64,000 bases of DNA, from assembly GCF_028623165.1 (NCBI RefSeq), contig NZ_CP117772.1, positions 558,001 to 622,000 of the forward strand, read 5' to 3'. This stretch comes from Nostoc sp. UHCC 0926. GTDB lineage: Bacteria > Cyanobacteriota > Cyanobacteriia > Cyanobacteriales > Nostocaceae. The position numbers and the translations under genes were made by a program. The notes below the pieces were generated by a model. It saw nothing but the letters and a program-made list of their open reading frames with translations. It was not told the DNA's origin and ran no database searches. This document shows, piece after piece, positions 52,788-62,453 of this stretch. How positions within the stretch are numbered: the stretch's first letter is position 1; every line of letters starts with the position of its first letter.

Positions 52788-52989
52788 TGTAAAGCGACGA
52801 ATTATTTGACCGCAGCGACAAATAATTTGTCAAGTTCTTCAAGCTTGTAAGCTTCGCTCCAGAAGAATCTGATTTTTAGCGTTTCTGATATGAAGCTATA
52901 GAAATTGCTTGAACAAGCAAGCAATGTAGAAGAATTTCGATTGTTGACAAAAAATCTGCCGTTTTGGTCAAATAATTCGTCGCTCTACA
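52788..52989. mobile_element. Miniature element with Tn7/CAST-like ends
   Basis: 46-base terminal inverted repeats at 52788-52833 and 52944-52989 match at 38 of 46 positions, and at 23 of the outermost 24. Each starts TGTA(A/G)AGCGACGAATTA and contains a second GAC...TTGTC motif. The layout resembles ends of cyanobacterial Tn7-like/type V-K CAST transposons as I remember them (TGTACAGTGACAAATTA). The 110-base interior has no gene, and the flanks show no 5-base duplication. Confidence 0.65.
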
Positions 52990-53120
52990 CCCGATGCCCT
53001 ACTGTTAGCTGCTGTGTGTAGTTGGCTACTGTGTACTGGTAATGAGCGAAGGGCGATCGCTTGCCGCCTTTGGCGTCACTTCTGATTATGGCGAAAATGT
53101 CGGGAAATGGAAGTTAGCTG

Positions 53121-53678
53121 GGGAGCAACGCGATTTTGTGAGAATTCTGCGTTCAAGGCAAGAGGCAGGAGGCAGTTCTTGCTGGAGGCAGAAGGGATTC
53201 AAGACTTTATCTTTTGAATACTTGACACTAAAATTCCTTGAAACCTATCAACTTCTTCCAAAACAGGAGTAAATAGTTCAGGGGATGCCAATCCAACTTC
53301 CTTGGAAATAATCAACTGAGTATCAAGTTCTCGTAAGCGTTCCTAAAGCAATGTGTAGAAATTGGATATATTCATTCTGTGTTCGTCTTCCATAGCCTTC
53401 TCTAACGAGACGCTGCGCGAACGGCTATATTTGATGGCACAGAAACTGCTGAACGTCTAATCTGACTAGTTAATCCGTAAAGTTCAGATTTCGGAAATTT
53501 TTCGGTAAGTCTATAGCAATTAATGGCAACCTTGACTCCACGCTGCCAAATAAATTGTTCTCTGTAGCTCATGGCGCAAGAAGTTTGAAGTAGGAAGTTG
53601 GGGGAAACTAAATAATTATACACCTCCTGCCCTCTGCCTCCTGCCTCCTGCCTCACCTCACAAAATCGCATTGCTCCC
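53121..53678. mobile_element. TIR-bounded element with 9-bp target duplication and a four-helix-bundle gene
   Basis: 22-base terminal inverted repeats at 53121-53142 and 53657-53678 differ at one position. AGTTAGCTG directly flanks both ends (53112-53120 and 53679-53687), which is a classic target-site duplication. The interior carries a decayed S23-type gene and GGAGGCAG-type repeats, with no transposase. The TIR is shared with 48390-48539. Confidence 0.7.
53199..53572 (-). pseudogene. Four-helix-bundle protein (S23/23S rRNA intervening-sequence family), decayed
   Basis: From the ATG at 53572: FIWQRGVKVAINCYRLTEKFPKSELYGLTSQIRRSAVSVPSNIA is the S23 family N-terminal half. A repeat unit of about 24 bases (near 53403-53426, the CGCAGCGTCTCG type) is then inserted and brings a stop. 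The rest continues as EGYGRRTQNEYIQFL, then a further one-base frameshift, then RELDTQLIISKEVGLASPELF to the stop at 53199. S23 proteins form pentameric bundles; their cellular role is poorly known. The gene is the only cargo of the TIR element. Confidence 0.75.
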
Positions 53679-53948
53679 AGTTAGCTGGATGTTGGAAATC
53701 CTCGTGTACTACACGATAAAGTGCGGAATGTGGGATAGATTATTTGGTGCAGCAATTTAATACTGCACAGGAAGGCTTTAAAGCTCCTAAATTTCAGAGA
53801 CTTCAATTGGTACAGTTTTATTCCTGGTGATCGGAATATTGAAAGCGGCTCATCAAGCCCAAGTGCGTAACTTTCGGTATCACTGCTCACTTAGGAGAGT
53901 GATTTTTTTTTCGGGGGAGATAGCAAGCGCTTTGTGTGCCCTGAGTTT

Positions 53949-55301
53949 CTATTTCTTCAATCGGCATTGGTAGAACTGTCCAACACAGTCGAGTCCAAGG
54001 CGCATTTTCAGCTTCAGCCCCTTCCATCCTTGGACAGTCAGACTTTCCACTGGCGTGAGTGTTTGAGGAATATACTGGGGGGTGGTGTCAATGACTGGTG
54101 TAGTTGTACTTATATTATTGCTGACTGACACCGACTCACTAAGAAACAGTTCATCTCGATTTAACCACTGCCTAAAAATTGAATCACGCTCATCATCAGG
54201 GGCAACGAATTGATAAACGCACTCCCGATTTTCACGCTTACCCAACCGACCCACATAGTCCAACTTCAAATCAATTTTGGCAAGTAGTTTCTGTGCGATC
54301 GCCACAGGAGTAAGTTTTTCCGAGATACTGACATGAAGGTAATTTTTGATAACGTGCCGATGCACAACAGCCAGCGCTTTAAACTCCACCATCTTCTCGT
54401 CACTTCCCCGCAACTGAACGTCTGGTGTGAGAAACTGCAACAGATTCAGATTTTCGAGTAACAGTACAACAGGCAATAACTGCCCCTTGTTAAAATCTGG
54501 TTTCCAAACCGAATTCTCCCCTGTTTCTAATTGCGCTTTTGCTCTTTTGGCATCACGAGTTGTCAAAAAGTCTCGCCCCAGTGTCAAATAGTAGTGCATC
54601 CGCAGTTGAGGATACCACCCATTATCATCTTTCTCGACCAAATCAGGGGTTACGTCAATTTCGTAGCGACGGGATAATTCCGCTTTACGCTGTTGGTGTC
54701 GCTCAACTTTCGTTTTCGCCCTTTTGTCTTGCAGCTTCTTCAATTCAGTTAGGGAGAGTTCATTAGAATCCGCGATCGCTTTACACTCCGCAGCATACAA
54801 TTCCTCACTTGCCGCAATAACCGACTCGATTACAGCCCCACTCTCATCATCCGATGCATCGTCGGCATCAATAATGGTGTACCCATCTTCGACCAAACCC
54901 GCAAGAACAGACTCTCGATAGCGCCGCATCTCTACGTTTATAACAGAACCACGTTTGCCCCAAGTCTGCAAAGATTTGGGCTGAAAATTCTGGTCAACAA
55001 AGCTGTAATCGTCATTGTCTGCCGCCGACAACAGCGCAATGTTAGCAAGTGTAGCAACGTGTTGACTTCTGAGTAATCCCCCTATGGATGTAGAGCCATT
55101 GCCCACAACCGACATCCCCCATTCTCTCACCCAAATATGACGGTCAACAGTTTCCCGGAGGCGTGCCAACATCTGACGCACGGAGTTAACCGGTTGCACT
55201 CCCTGAAAAATCCCCCAAACACCATCAAAATGTCCTCGAATGCCAATAGATACCCCAGTTTCAAGACTTGGAGAAGCGATAACCAAATCATACTGGGTCA
55301 A
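53949..55301 (-). pseudogene. CyRepA1-family plasmid replication protein, C-terminal part
   Basis: 450 codons beginning TQYDLVIASPSLETGVSI, a helicase-like motif region, followed by VWGIFQGVQPVNSVRQMLARLRETVDRHIWV and a long helical region (ELSLTELKKLQDKRAKTKVERHQQRKAELSRRYEI). The C-terminus (VQGWKGLKLKMRLGLDCVGQFYQ) appears natural. The open frame extends upstream to about 55340 without a start and meets the DUF3854 half in another frame. The intervening helicase core, including Walker A, has been deleted. Confidence 0.75.
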
Positions 55302-55305
55302 AATC

Positions 55306-55934
55306 TCATTGAGGTGAGCAATACACCCAAACGCCAGTGCCTTTGGGGGCTTTGAGGATAATCAGCTTTTCACCTTCGGGGACGAGAAGCTGTCCGAGGA
55401 ATCTTTGGTTGAGTGCAATTGACGGCGGGTAAGTCAGCAGAGTGAACAGCTTGATTTCCCACAACTCTAGTACAACGGCAGTGTTGTAGAGCGCATCAAA
55501 AGCTTCCCGTCCTTTGGCAACGATAAAATCATCAACACCTTTAGAAGCCCCTAACGGTAAATCAATCACCCGCAGCGAACAGCCCTCATTCACAAGCAGC
55601 CGACCCATGCGACTCTTGGCGGTTCTCACCCGTTGGACTGTCTCAGGTTTATTGTCCTGGTCAAAGCAGATGTTGACAAGTCTCCCCTGTGTAGCAAAGT
55701 GTTTGAGGTCTGGGATGAGGTATGGTTTACCATTCGCTGTACCATATTCATCAGTAGGTGTGCGATAGCCAGCGTTTACTCCCGGAATTGCGATCGCTGC
55801 ATAACCAGCAGTCAATAATGCCCCCGCTTTCTTGACACCTTCCACGATTGTCACTGGTACGTTGTGCCGCCAAACCCAGTGCCAGAAACCGCCAGGGTGC
55901 TGCAAATCCTCAGCTAATTCATCTTTTTGTGCCT
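55306..55934 (-). pseudogene. CyRepA1-family protein, DUF3854 (TOPRIM-like) part
   Basis: Contains NVPVTIVEGVKKAGALLTAGYAAIAIPGVNAGYR and LVNICFDQDNKPETVQRV, the primase/TOPRIM-like DUF3854 domain, ending KLIILKAPKGTG, which is the beginning of a Walker A loop. The sequence breaks there: the remaining GKT and helicase core are missing and the frame changes. The 5' end is also missing; upstream of about 55934 the frame stops and an unrelated plus-strand frame begins. It marks the replication gene of a former plasmid. Confidence 0.78.
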
Positions 55935-55944
55935 ATATGTAATT

Positions 55945-56363
55945 TTTTTGAGTTAAGCTGCTGGCGAGAAGAAGCGGAAGTATTACAAAATGCTGAACAA
56001 AAAATATGTTCAAAGGGAAAGGGAATATTGCAGAAAATAGACCATCCTCCTACTCATTTAACTCTTGATACTCCTGTTCGCTTAGTTAGTGAACTTTCAC
56101 CAACGATAGTTGACGAGTTACTAATCAAGCCTTTTGACGAGTATGGACGAGTAAAGTGGTTTGGTTTATCTCTGGGAAAAGCTTTTGATTTAACTTTCAA
56201 AGAAAACACTGAAAAGTCAATCATTCTTGAGTTATCACATTGGGGTAAAGAGATTCATATATACAAAATGAGTGAGGAAGAGTTAAAAGATGTGCAATCT
56301 ATTTTTTCATATTTACATGAGGAATATATAAGTTTAGATGTCAGCAAGTTACTTAATTTTTAG
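55945..56363 (+). pseudogene. Hypothetical protein fragment
   Basis: A plus-strand frame that becomes protein-like only after about 55945 (NFFELSCWREEAEVLQ, DTPVRLVSELSPTIVDELLIKPFDEYGRVKWFGLSLG, FKENTEKSIILELSHWGKEIHIYKM). The earlier part of the frame overlaps antisense CyRepA1 code and is not real. The fragment has lost its start at the same junction where CyRepA1 lost its 5' end. No family recognised. Confidence 0.45.
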
Positions 56364-56825
56364 GCGATGCTGATTATTCTGTAATTTCCATACTGAGTAA
56401 TAATTTAGACTAGTTAGGAGTGCGAAACTTTAAACATGATGTAATGGGCGAGGCGATCGCATCCAAAAAACGAGGGATAACAGCACAATGGCACTCAAAT
56501 TTTCTGGAATTCCTTATTTAGGCGGTGTAGTCCTTATTAGAACAACGACTTATAAATAACTTCTATAAATAGCCCTTGAGGAATATAACCCCATCAAAAG
56601 CCCAGTCATCTCGATTGGGTTTTTTGGTAATAGGGGTATGAGTAGCATTCGCGCAGAAAACCGGGTTAAGAGATATTACATGAGTAATACAAGCATTTTT
56701 AGAAGCTGAAACCCTTATTAAATCGTTGAGTAGTGACTCGATAATAAGTTTAAGTCAATGACCTTCGTTATCGGGAAAATCCTTAGTGGATACCGCTTTT
56801 AAGCTTAACCCTGTTTTCTGTTCTG
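56364..56825. other. Gap containing a strong terminator and no gene
   Basis: Apart from the terminator at 56601-56625 and a HIP1-like GGCGATCGC near 56452, I see no gene or clear element. The part just before 56826 probably belongs to the lost 5' half of the ISAs1 transposase. Confidence 0.45.
56601..56625 (+). terminator. Intrinsic terminator
   Basis: CCCAGTC (56601-56607) pairs with GATTGGG (56613-56619, one G-T pair) around a 5-base loop, followed by six T (56620-56625). It is the best intrinsic terminator in the window, although the gene it served appears to be lost. Confidence 0.8.
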
Positions 56826-57131
56826 ATGATACTCATACCCCAAACCCGTTATTTTATTAGTAGCCTTGAATCAAATGTTGAACAGCTTGCTAATTCTATT
56901 CGCAGCCATTGGGGAATTGAAAATTCATTGCATTGGATTTTGGATGTCGCTTTAAGAGAAGATGATTGCCGGATTAGGAAAGATAATGCCACCCAAAATC
57001 TCACAGTATTACGACAAATTGCAGTCAATCTTTTAACCCAAGAGAAGCGTGTTAAACGTGGAATAAAAAATAAACAGTTTCTTGCTGCTATGGATAATAA
57101 CTATTTAGCAAAAGTTTTAGCGTTAGCTTAA
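56826..57131 (+). pseudogene. ISAs1-family transposase, C-terminal fragment
   Basis: 101 codons: SIRSHWGIENSLHWILDVALREDDCRIR with the catalytic Glu, LTVLRQIAVNLL, and the C-terminal FLAAMDNNYLAKVLAL. The family's N-terminal two thirds are missing. It is clearly diverged from the ISAs1 fragment at 37048-37506 and points the other way, so the two are separate insertions on either side of the plasmid-like region. Confidence 0.8.
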
Positions 57132-57451
57132 ACTAATATATCAAAAGTTTAACTTAATAATTTAGGGGAAAGTTTTTTTTCTCCTCTAGATAAACATACT
57201 TTTATACACCGAAGCCATGAGAAATTTTTAGTATTACTAAATAGGATTGAGATCCCAATAAGTGAATTGCCAATTTAAAAAATAAATGATTTATTTTATT
57301 TATTGTTTTATGAAATTTTACAATTATCTATGTCATTTTGAAATCTCCTCTAGTTTTTATTAGTAAATAAGATGCGTTCACCCTGCTGTTGAAAGGGAGT
57401 ACAACCTTGTGTGGAAGCAGCAAAAGCAAAATTGATTCTTAATGTAAAAAT
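57132..57451. other. AT-rich boundary region
   Basis: No gene. Runs of T and A (a GTTTTTTTTC stretch near 57172) are present. This is the junction between the plasmid-like region and the second NRPS locus, whose last gene ends at 57452 on the opposite strand. Confidence 0.5.
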
Positions 57452-58441
57452 TCAATCTAGGTCCTGAATCTTTTTTTTAAGTTTTACGCTCTCTTCGTTT
57501 AAGGAAGATAACTTAATCCGCCGACTTTCACGCGATAGTGGTACTAAAACTGGGGCTTGACTTTGAGCATTACTTTCTTTAAAGCTTTCTACCACCTTAG
57601 ATAATTCTGCAATTGTCGATGCCTCAAATACGCTACGCAAAGGTAACTCCACGTGTAAGGTGTCGCGCACTCTAGAAACAAGCTGAGTTGCTAGTAATGA
57701 ATGACCCCCTAATTCAAAGAAATTATCATAAATTCCTACGCTCTTAAGTCCCAAAACCTCAACAAAAATTTTCACCAGCACTTGTTCAACAGGAGTTCGA
57801 GGTGCGATGTAATTTTCAGGCAATTGGGGCTTGATTCCATTATGGAATGCTCTTAAGGCGCGGCGATTGACTTTACCATTAGCTGTTAGAGGTAAAGACT
57901 CCAATACTACAAAACCTGATGGCATCATATACTCAGGCAGTTTTTGTGCTATGTAAGTGTGCAACTGCGGCACTAACTTACGCGCTGCTTTGGTTTGTAG
58001 GGGATTATTGGCGTAAGATTGCCAGGGACGAGAGAGAGCCGTGCTATGGGGAAAAATAGTTCTTTTACCTACTCCATCTTGCCGTACAAAAACTACATCA
58101 TAATGTCCTTCAGTACTTGAATGTGACCAGGTAATATCAACCCTATAAGGTACGTTCAGCGCATAGAAATCTTCTGGCTCTACTCCGAAATTTTCTAGTT
58201 CTTGCAAAGCTTTACGTATTTGACCTACAGTTTTAAAATCTTTTACATCTGATAGCCATTCTGCTGTTTTAATTGCTGACATCAGCCGTGCGTTAGGTAC
58301 ATTGATAATGCTTAATATTTCTGGTTGATTCTCAATTAATAACTGGCGCACTGCTGAGGCTGTTAGATTATTTTCAGACCAGTTCAGCACTGAATAATTT
58401 CCAGTATTACTAATAATTTCGGCACTAATATGAAGAATCAC
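57452..58441 (-). CDS. NRPS, C-terminal part: end of N-methyltransferase, A domain end, PCP
   Basis: 329 codons that continue the NRPS at 58476-62186 in a shifted frame. The first 160 residues are the C-terminal subdomain of the inserted methyltransferase (QEL...FYALNVPYRVDITW, HYDVVFVRQ). Next are the final A-domain motif LPEYMMPSGFVVLESLPLTANGKVNRRAL and a carrier domain with FFELGGHSLLATQL (the phosphopantetheine Ser). A tail of about 45 charged residues (SLNEESVKLKKKIQDLD) ends the protein, probably as a docking element; there is no thioesterase. The GTG at 58441 is only the first possible start in this frame; the open frame extends to about 58480, where a one-base change in a G run separates the halves. 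Confidence 0.85.
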   Translation of the reverse strand: MILHISAEIISNTGNYSVLNWSENNLTASAVRQLLIENQPEILSIINVPNARLMSAIKTAEWLSDVKDFKTVGQIRKALQELENFGVEPEDFYALNVPYRVDITWSHSSTEGHYDVVFVRQDGVGKRTIFPHSTALSRPWQSYANNPLQTKAARKLVPQLHTYIAQKLPEYMMPSGFVVLESLPLTANGKVNRRALRAFHNGIKPQLPENYIAPRTPVEQVLVKIFVEVLGLKSVGIYDNFFELGGHSLLATQLVSRVRDTLHVELPLRSVFEASTIAELSKVVESFKESNAQSQAPVLVPLSRESRRIKLSSLNEESVKLKKKIQDLD

Positions 58442-58475
58442 ATTGTAACGAAACTCAGTTAATTCATTGTGATGT

Positions 58476-61400
58476 TTACCCCCGCATCAGTTGGATTTGT
58501 ACATGATTAATTTGCGGAAAGCGTTGCTTAATTGCAGTAAAAAAAGCTGGATCAATAACTAACTCTGTTTCTTGAAATATTTGCCTTTGTATCCGTTGTT
58601 GCAACTCCAAGCAGGTAAGGGAAAGTTCAGCTTGATACAGTTGGACTGACGCATGGAAAGCTTGCAAGAGTGGCAAACTACGCACATCTCCTATGAAGAT
58701 AAAGCCACCTGGAGCAGTTGCCTGTACAGCACCTTCTAATACACTAATCAGATAATCAATCGTAGGAAAATATTGTACAACCGAGTTCAGAATTACTGCA
58801 TCAAAAGCTGCTGTTTCTACTTTCTCGAAATCAGTAGCCATTTGCTGATACAGTGTTACCTGCGGCATTTCTTGTTTTTGTAGCTGTTGCTGAATGCAGT
58901 TAAGTGAAACTGAGGAAAAGTCTGTTCCCCAATATTTAGTGCAGTGAGGTGCAATTCTAAACAGAATCAAACCTGTTCCACAACCAATTTCTAACACTCG
59001 TTTGGGTTGCAAAGCCAAAATCTGCTCGACTTGGTTATCCACCCACTCACGCATCTGCTCTACTGGAATAGGCTGATTTGTGTAACTACTATTCCAGCCG
59101 ACAAAATTGAATGTAGGATCTGAATCAGTAGATTGATTATAAGTTTCGTTATACAATATCTGCCATTGCAAAACCTGCTCATTCTGCAATTGCATTAATT
59201 GCAAATTCTCCTGTTCGTTACTGTATTCAGTTTTTGGTACTATATAAGCTACTAGGCGCTTTTCCTGTTCATCCTGACTAGTTATTACTACAGTTTGCTG
59301 CACTGCTGGATGCTGACTCAGCACCGCTTCAATTTCTCCCAACTCAATACGATAGCCACGAATTTTTACCTGATCGTCGAGGCGACCTAAAAATTCAATA
59401 TTGCCATCTACTCGATAGCGAACTAAATCACCTGTTTTATAAAGTCGTACTTTTAACTTATTAGTAAAAGAATGATAAATGAAGGATTCAGCAGTTAATT
59501 CAGGATGATTTAAATAACCTCGTGCTAACCCATCACCACTTATGTACAACTCTCCCGGAACGCCAATAGGTACTGGGTGTAAATGTTTATCTAATATATA
59601 AAGTTTTGTATTGGCGATCGCACCACCAATTACAGGTGCTAAATCACCTTTATTCTTAACAGAAACATATCCCGAAGTTGTAACAACTGTATTCTCAGTT
59701 GGTCCATAATTATTAAATACTTGAAAAGAGTAGTCAGCTAAAGGATATTGGTTTAGTTTGTCTCCACCTGTGAGCAATATTCGTAAAGCTGCGCTCTGAG
59801 GAAAATCTAATAATAGAACTTTCTCTGCTAAGGGTGTTGGTAGAAAACAAATTGTTATCGCTTTTGATACTAGCCAATCTCGGAGATAGTCAGGCGATCG
59901 CCTGGTTTCATCATCTACAAAATAAATGCTTGCCCCAGTACTCAGATAAGGCCAAATTTCCCAACCGCAAGCGTCAAAGGCAACTCCAGAAATCTGCGTT
60001 GCTCGGTCAAGGGGTGAAACTGCAAACGCTTTTTGATGCCAAAATACTAAATTTAACAATCCTCTATGTTCAATTTTAACCCCTTTAGGTTTTCCAGTTG
60101 ACCCAGAGGTATAAATGACATAAGCGAGGTTATCTATTGTAACTTTACTAGTAAGATTATCTTCAATCTCTTGAAAAATAATCTCCCAATCTTTATCTAA
60201 ACAGATTATTTGCGAATTATAGTTTTTCAGGCGTTCAAGCCATCGCTCATGAGTTAATAAAATTGATACTTGAGCATCTTCAAGCATAAAGTTTAAACGT
60301 TCAGATGGATAGCTTGGATCTAAAGGTACATAAGCTCCACCTGCTTTCAGTATGCCCAACATCCCGATTATCATATTAAAAGAGCGTTCTATACAAAGTC
60401 CTGCTAAAACTTCGCTTTTAACTCCTAATTTTTTGAGATAATGTGCAAGTTTATTACTGCGTATATTTAACTCTTTGTAGCTAAGTTGCTCATCGCCAAA
60501 TACTAGTGCAGTTGCCTCACCATTCTGCTCTGCTACGCTCTCAATTAACTGATGAATACACTTATCTTGAGGATAATTTGCCTGGGTATTATTCCATTCG
60601 ACTAACAATTGATGTAGCTCAGATTCGCTTAAAAGTGGTAAATGTGCAATTCTCTCTTCTGGATTTGCAACTATACCCTCCAGTAATATTTGGAAGTGTC
60701 CTAGCATCCTGGTGATAGTAGCATCATCGAATAAATCAGTGCTATAAATTACAAAACCACTAATTCCTTCTGAGCTATCTGCCCATAACCCATTTTGAGT
60801 ATTTGGTTCCCACAAGTGGAACTCCAAATCAAAGCGTGTTGTTTCCGTTTCAAATGGTAGAGGACTTAAAGTTAAGCTAGGTAACTCTAAGGCTGTCATC
60901 GGGGCATTTTGGAGCGCAAAAACAACTTGAAATAGCGGATTTTGATTCAACTTACGCTCTGGATGTAGTTCTTCTACAAGTTTCTCAAAAGGTAAATCTT
61001 GATGGCTGTATGCTCCTAAAGCTACCTCTTTAACTCGACTCAATAGTTCCCGAAAAGTTGGGTTTCCTGATAGGTCGGTACGCAGTACTAAGCTATTGAC
61101 AAAAAAACCAATTAATCCCTCAATTTCACTACGGTTGCGATTGGCAATAGGTGAACCAATAGCAATATCTTCTTGTTGTGTGTAGCGGGAAAGTAAAACT
61201 TGGAATGCTGCTAGTAGGGTTATGAATAAAGTTACCCCTTCTTGTTGCCCGATAGTTAAAAGTGCTTTGCTCAAACTTTTTGATAATTGCAGAGGTTGTC
61301 TTGCACCCTGATAAGTTTGAACAGCTAGTCTTGGTCTATCGGTTGGCAGGTTTAGCATCAAAATGCCGTCTAATTGCTTCTGCCAGTAACTCAGTTGTTT

Positions 61401-62186
61401 TTTTAATACTCCCCCTTGCAACCATTGGCGTTGCCAGTATGCAAAGTCTGCATATTGGATTGTAAGTTTCGGTAGAGGAGAAGGCTGATTGCTGGCAAAG
61501 GCTGTGTAGAGTGCTGCTATCTCTTGAATCAGCACCCCAATAGACCAACCATCAGAGACAATGTGATGCATAGTCAGCAGCAGGATGTATTGTGTCTCAT
61601 CCAACCACAGCAGTTTTACTTGCAGCAACGAATCAGTTGATAAATTGAAAGGACGTTGAGCTTCTTGTGTAGTGAGTCGTCGTGCTTGTATTTCTCGTTC
61701 GGCTTGTGGCAGTTGCCGTAAATCTATTACTGGTAAAGGTATTGTTAGGGTAGAATTAATTACCTGAACTGGTTGCCCTGTCTGTACGACAATAGTGGTG
61801 CGTAAAGCTTCATGTCGTTGCACGATTTCATTAAAAGTTTGCTCTAGCGCGGCTAATTTGAGCGAACCTGTTAAATGTAGTGCTAGTGGAATGTTATAGA
61901 AAGGATTATTAGGGATTAATTGGTCAAGAAACCACAATCGTTGTTGAGCAAAAGAGAGAGGAAGATTTTCTGACCGCGAAATAGGTACAAGAGGTCTAAA
62001 GCTGTGGTTATTAGTACGATTAGATACTTCTAGAAATTCAATAATTTCTGCTTTCCGCCCTTGAATCTCTGCACGCAGTTCTAGTGTAAGAATTCCATCA
62101 GGGGCGTTAGCGCGAAACTTTCCACCATCAATAAAAACTTGAATATCTAAGCTGCGAAGATAAGTTAAAAACTCAAGCGTATTCAA
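58476..62186 (-). CDS. NRPS TubC-C-A(Leu)-MT, interrupted by a frameshift
   Basis: About 1,236 residues. The start is a TTG at 62186 behind AAGGGA, giving the usual TubC docking opening NTLEFLTYLRSLDIQVFIDGG. The condensation domain (about 70-500) has MHHIVSDGWS. The A domain has IYTSGSTGKPKG; its code read against GrsA is D-A-W-F-L-G-N-V-V-K, the established leucine code. Between motifs A8 (RGYRIELGEIE) and A9 a SAM methyltransferase (VLEIGCGTGLILFRIAP) is inserted, the standard place for N-methylation. The frame ends in LMRG at a run of five G (58479-58483 on the plus strand). With four, it would read LMRGKHHNELTEFRYN into the next frame, a family motif. The combined module activates and N-methylates leucine. 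Confidence 0.9.
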   Translation of the reverse strand: MNTLEFLTYLRSLDIQVFIDGGKFRANAPDGILTLELRAEIQGRKAEIIEFLEVSNRTNNHSFRPLVPISRSENLPLSFAQQRLWFLDQLIPNNPFYNIPLALHLTGSLKLAALEQTFNEIVQRHEALRTTIVVQTGQPVQVINSTLTIPLPVIDLRQLPQAEREIQARRLTTQEAQRPFNLSTDSLLQVKLLWLDETQYILLLTMHHIVSDGWSIGVLIQEIAALYTAFASNQPSPLPKLTIQYADFAYWQRQWLQGGVLKKQLSYWQKQLDGILMLNLPTDRPRLAVQTYQGARQPLQLSKSLSKALLTIGQQEGVTLFITLLAAFQVLLSRYTQQEDIAIGSPIANRNRSEIEGLIGFFVNSLVLRTDLSGNPTFRELLSRVKEVALGAYSHQDLPFEKLVEELHPERKLNQNPLFQVVFALQNAPMTALELPSLTLSPLPFETETTRFDLEFHLWEPNTQNGLWADSSEGISGFVIYSTDLFDDATITRMLGHFQILLEGIVANPEERIAHLPLLSESELHQLLVEWNNTQANYPQDKCIHQLIESVAEQNGEATALVFGDEQLSYKELNIRSNKLAHYLKKLGVKSEVLAGLCIERSFNMIIGMLGILKAGGAYVPLDPSYPSERLNFMLEDAQVSILLTHERWLERLKNYNSQIICLDKDWEIIFQEIEDNLTSKVTIDNLAYVIYTSGSTGKPKGVKIEHRGLLNLVFWHQKAFAVSPLDRATQISGVAFDACGWEIWPYLSTGASIYFVDDETRRSPDYLRDWLVSKAITICFLPTPLAEKVLLLDFPQSAALRILLTGGDKLNQYPLADYSFQVFNNYGPTENTVVTTSGYVSVKNKGDLAPVIGGAIANTKLYILDKHLHPVPIGVPGELYISGDGLARGYLNHPELTAESFIYHSFTNKLKVRLYKTGDLVRYRVDGNIEFLGRLDDQVKIRGYRIELGEIEAVLSQHPAVQQTVVITSQDEQEKRLVAYIVPKTEYSNEQENLQLMQLQNEQVLQWQILYNETYNQSTDSDPTFNFVGWNSSYTNQPIPVEQMREWVDNQVEQILALQPKRVLEIGCGTGLILFRIAPHCTKYWGTDFSSVSLNCIQQQLQKQEMPQVTLYQQMATDFEKVETAAFDAVILNSVVQYFPTIDYLISVLEGAVQATAPGGFIFIGDVRSLPLLQAFHASVQLYQAELSLTCLELQQRIQRQIFQETELVIDPAFFTAIKQRFPQINHVQIQLMRG

Positions 62187-62204
62187 AATTAAATCCCTTC
62201 GCAA

Positions 62205-62453
62205 GTATTGTTATTTATTAGAATTTAGTAGGCAGCTATGCTGTAGAAATATTGCTTGTGTCATAAGCTTGTTAACATTTTTCAACTGGATAGTTCTTTT
62301 TGCCAAGCTGCACTGCTTATTACCTAACCCAGTATTTTTATCATACTTCTAAGACTGTATAAATCATTCCTGGGAATGAAACTTGGATGATTATAACTAT
62401 GGTATGAAGCTAAAAGACAACGCAGTGAACAAGGTATCGCAAGGTTTAGGCTC
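62205..62453. promoter_or_regulatory. Divergent promoter region of NRPS and hydrolase
   Basis: About 250 bases between the divergent NRPS and alpha/beta-hydrolase genes; the promoters of both are expected here. No specific sites can be assigned with confidence. Confidence 0.45.

Noticed and set aside
53042..53272. 76-codon plus-strand frame near the S23 element
   Set aside because: It crosses the element's left TIR and GGAGGCAG repeats; no protein-like conservation expected.
37048..57131. Idea that the two ISAs1 fragments are ends of one composite transposon bracketing the plasmid-like region
   Set aside because: The two fragments are strongly diverged from each other in protein sequence and both lack their outer halves, so they are independent insertions.
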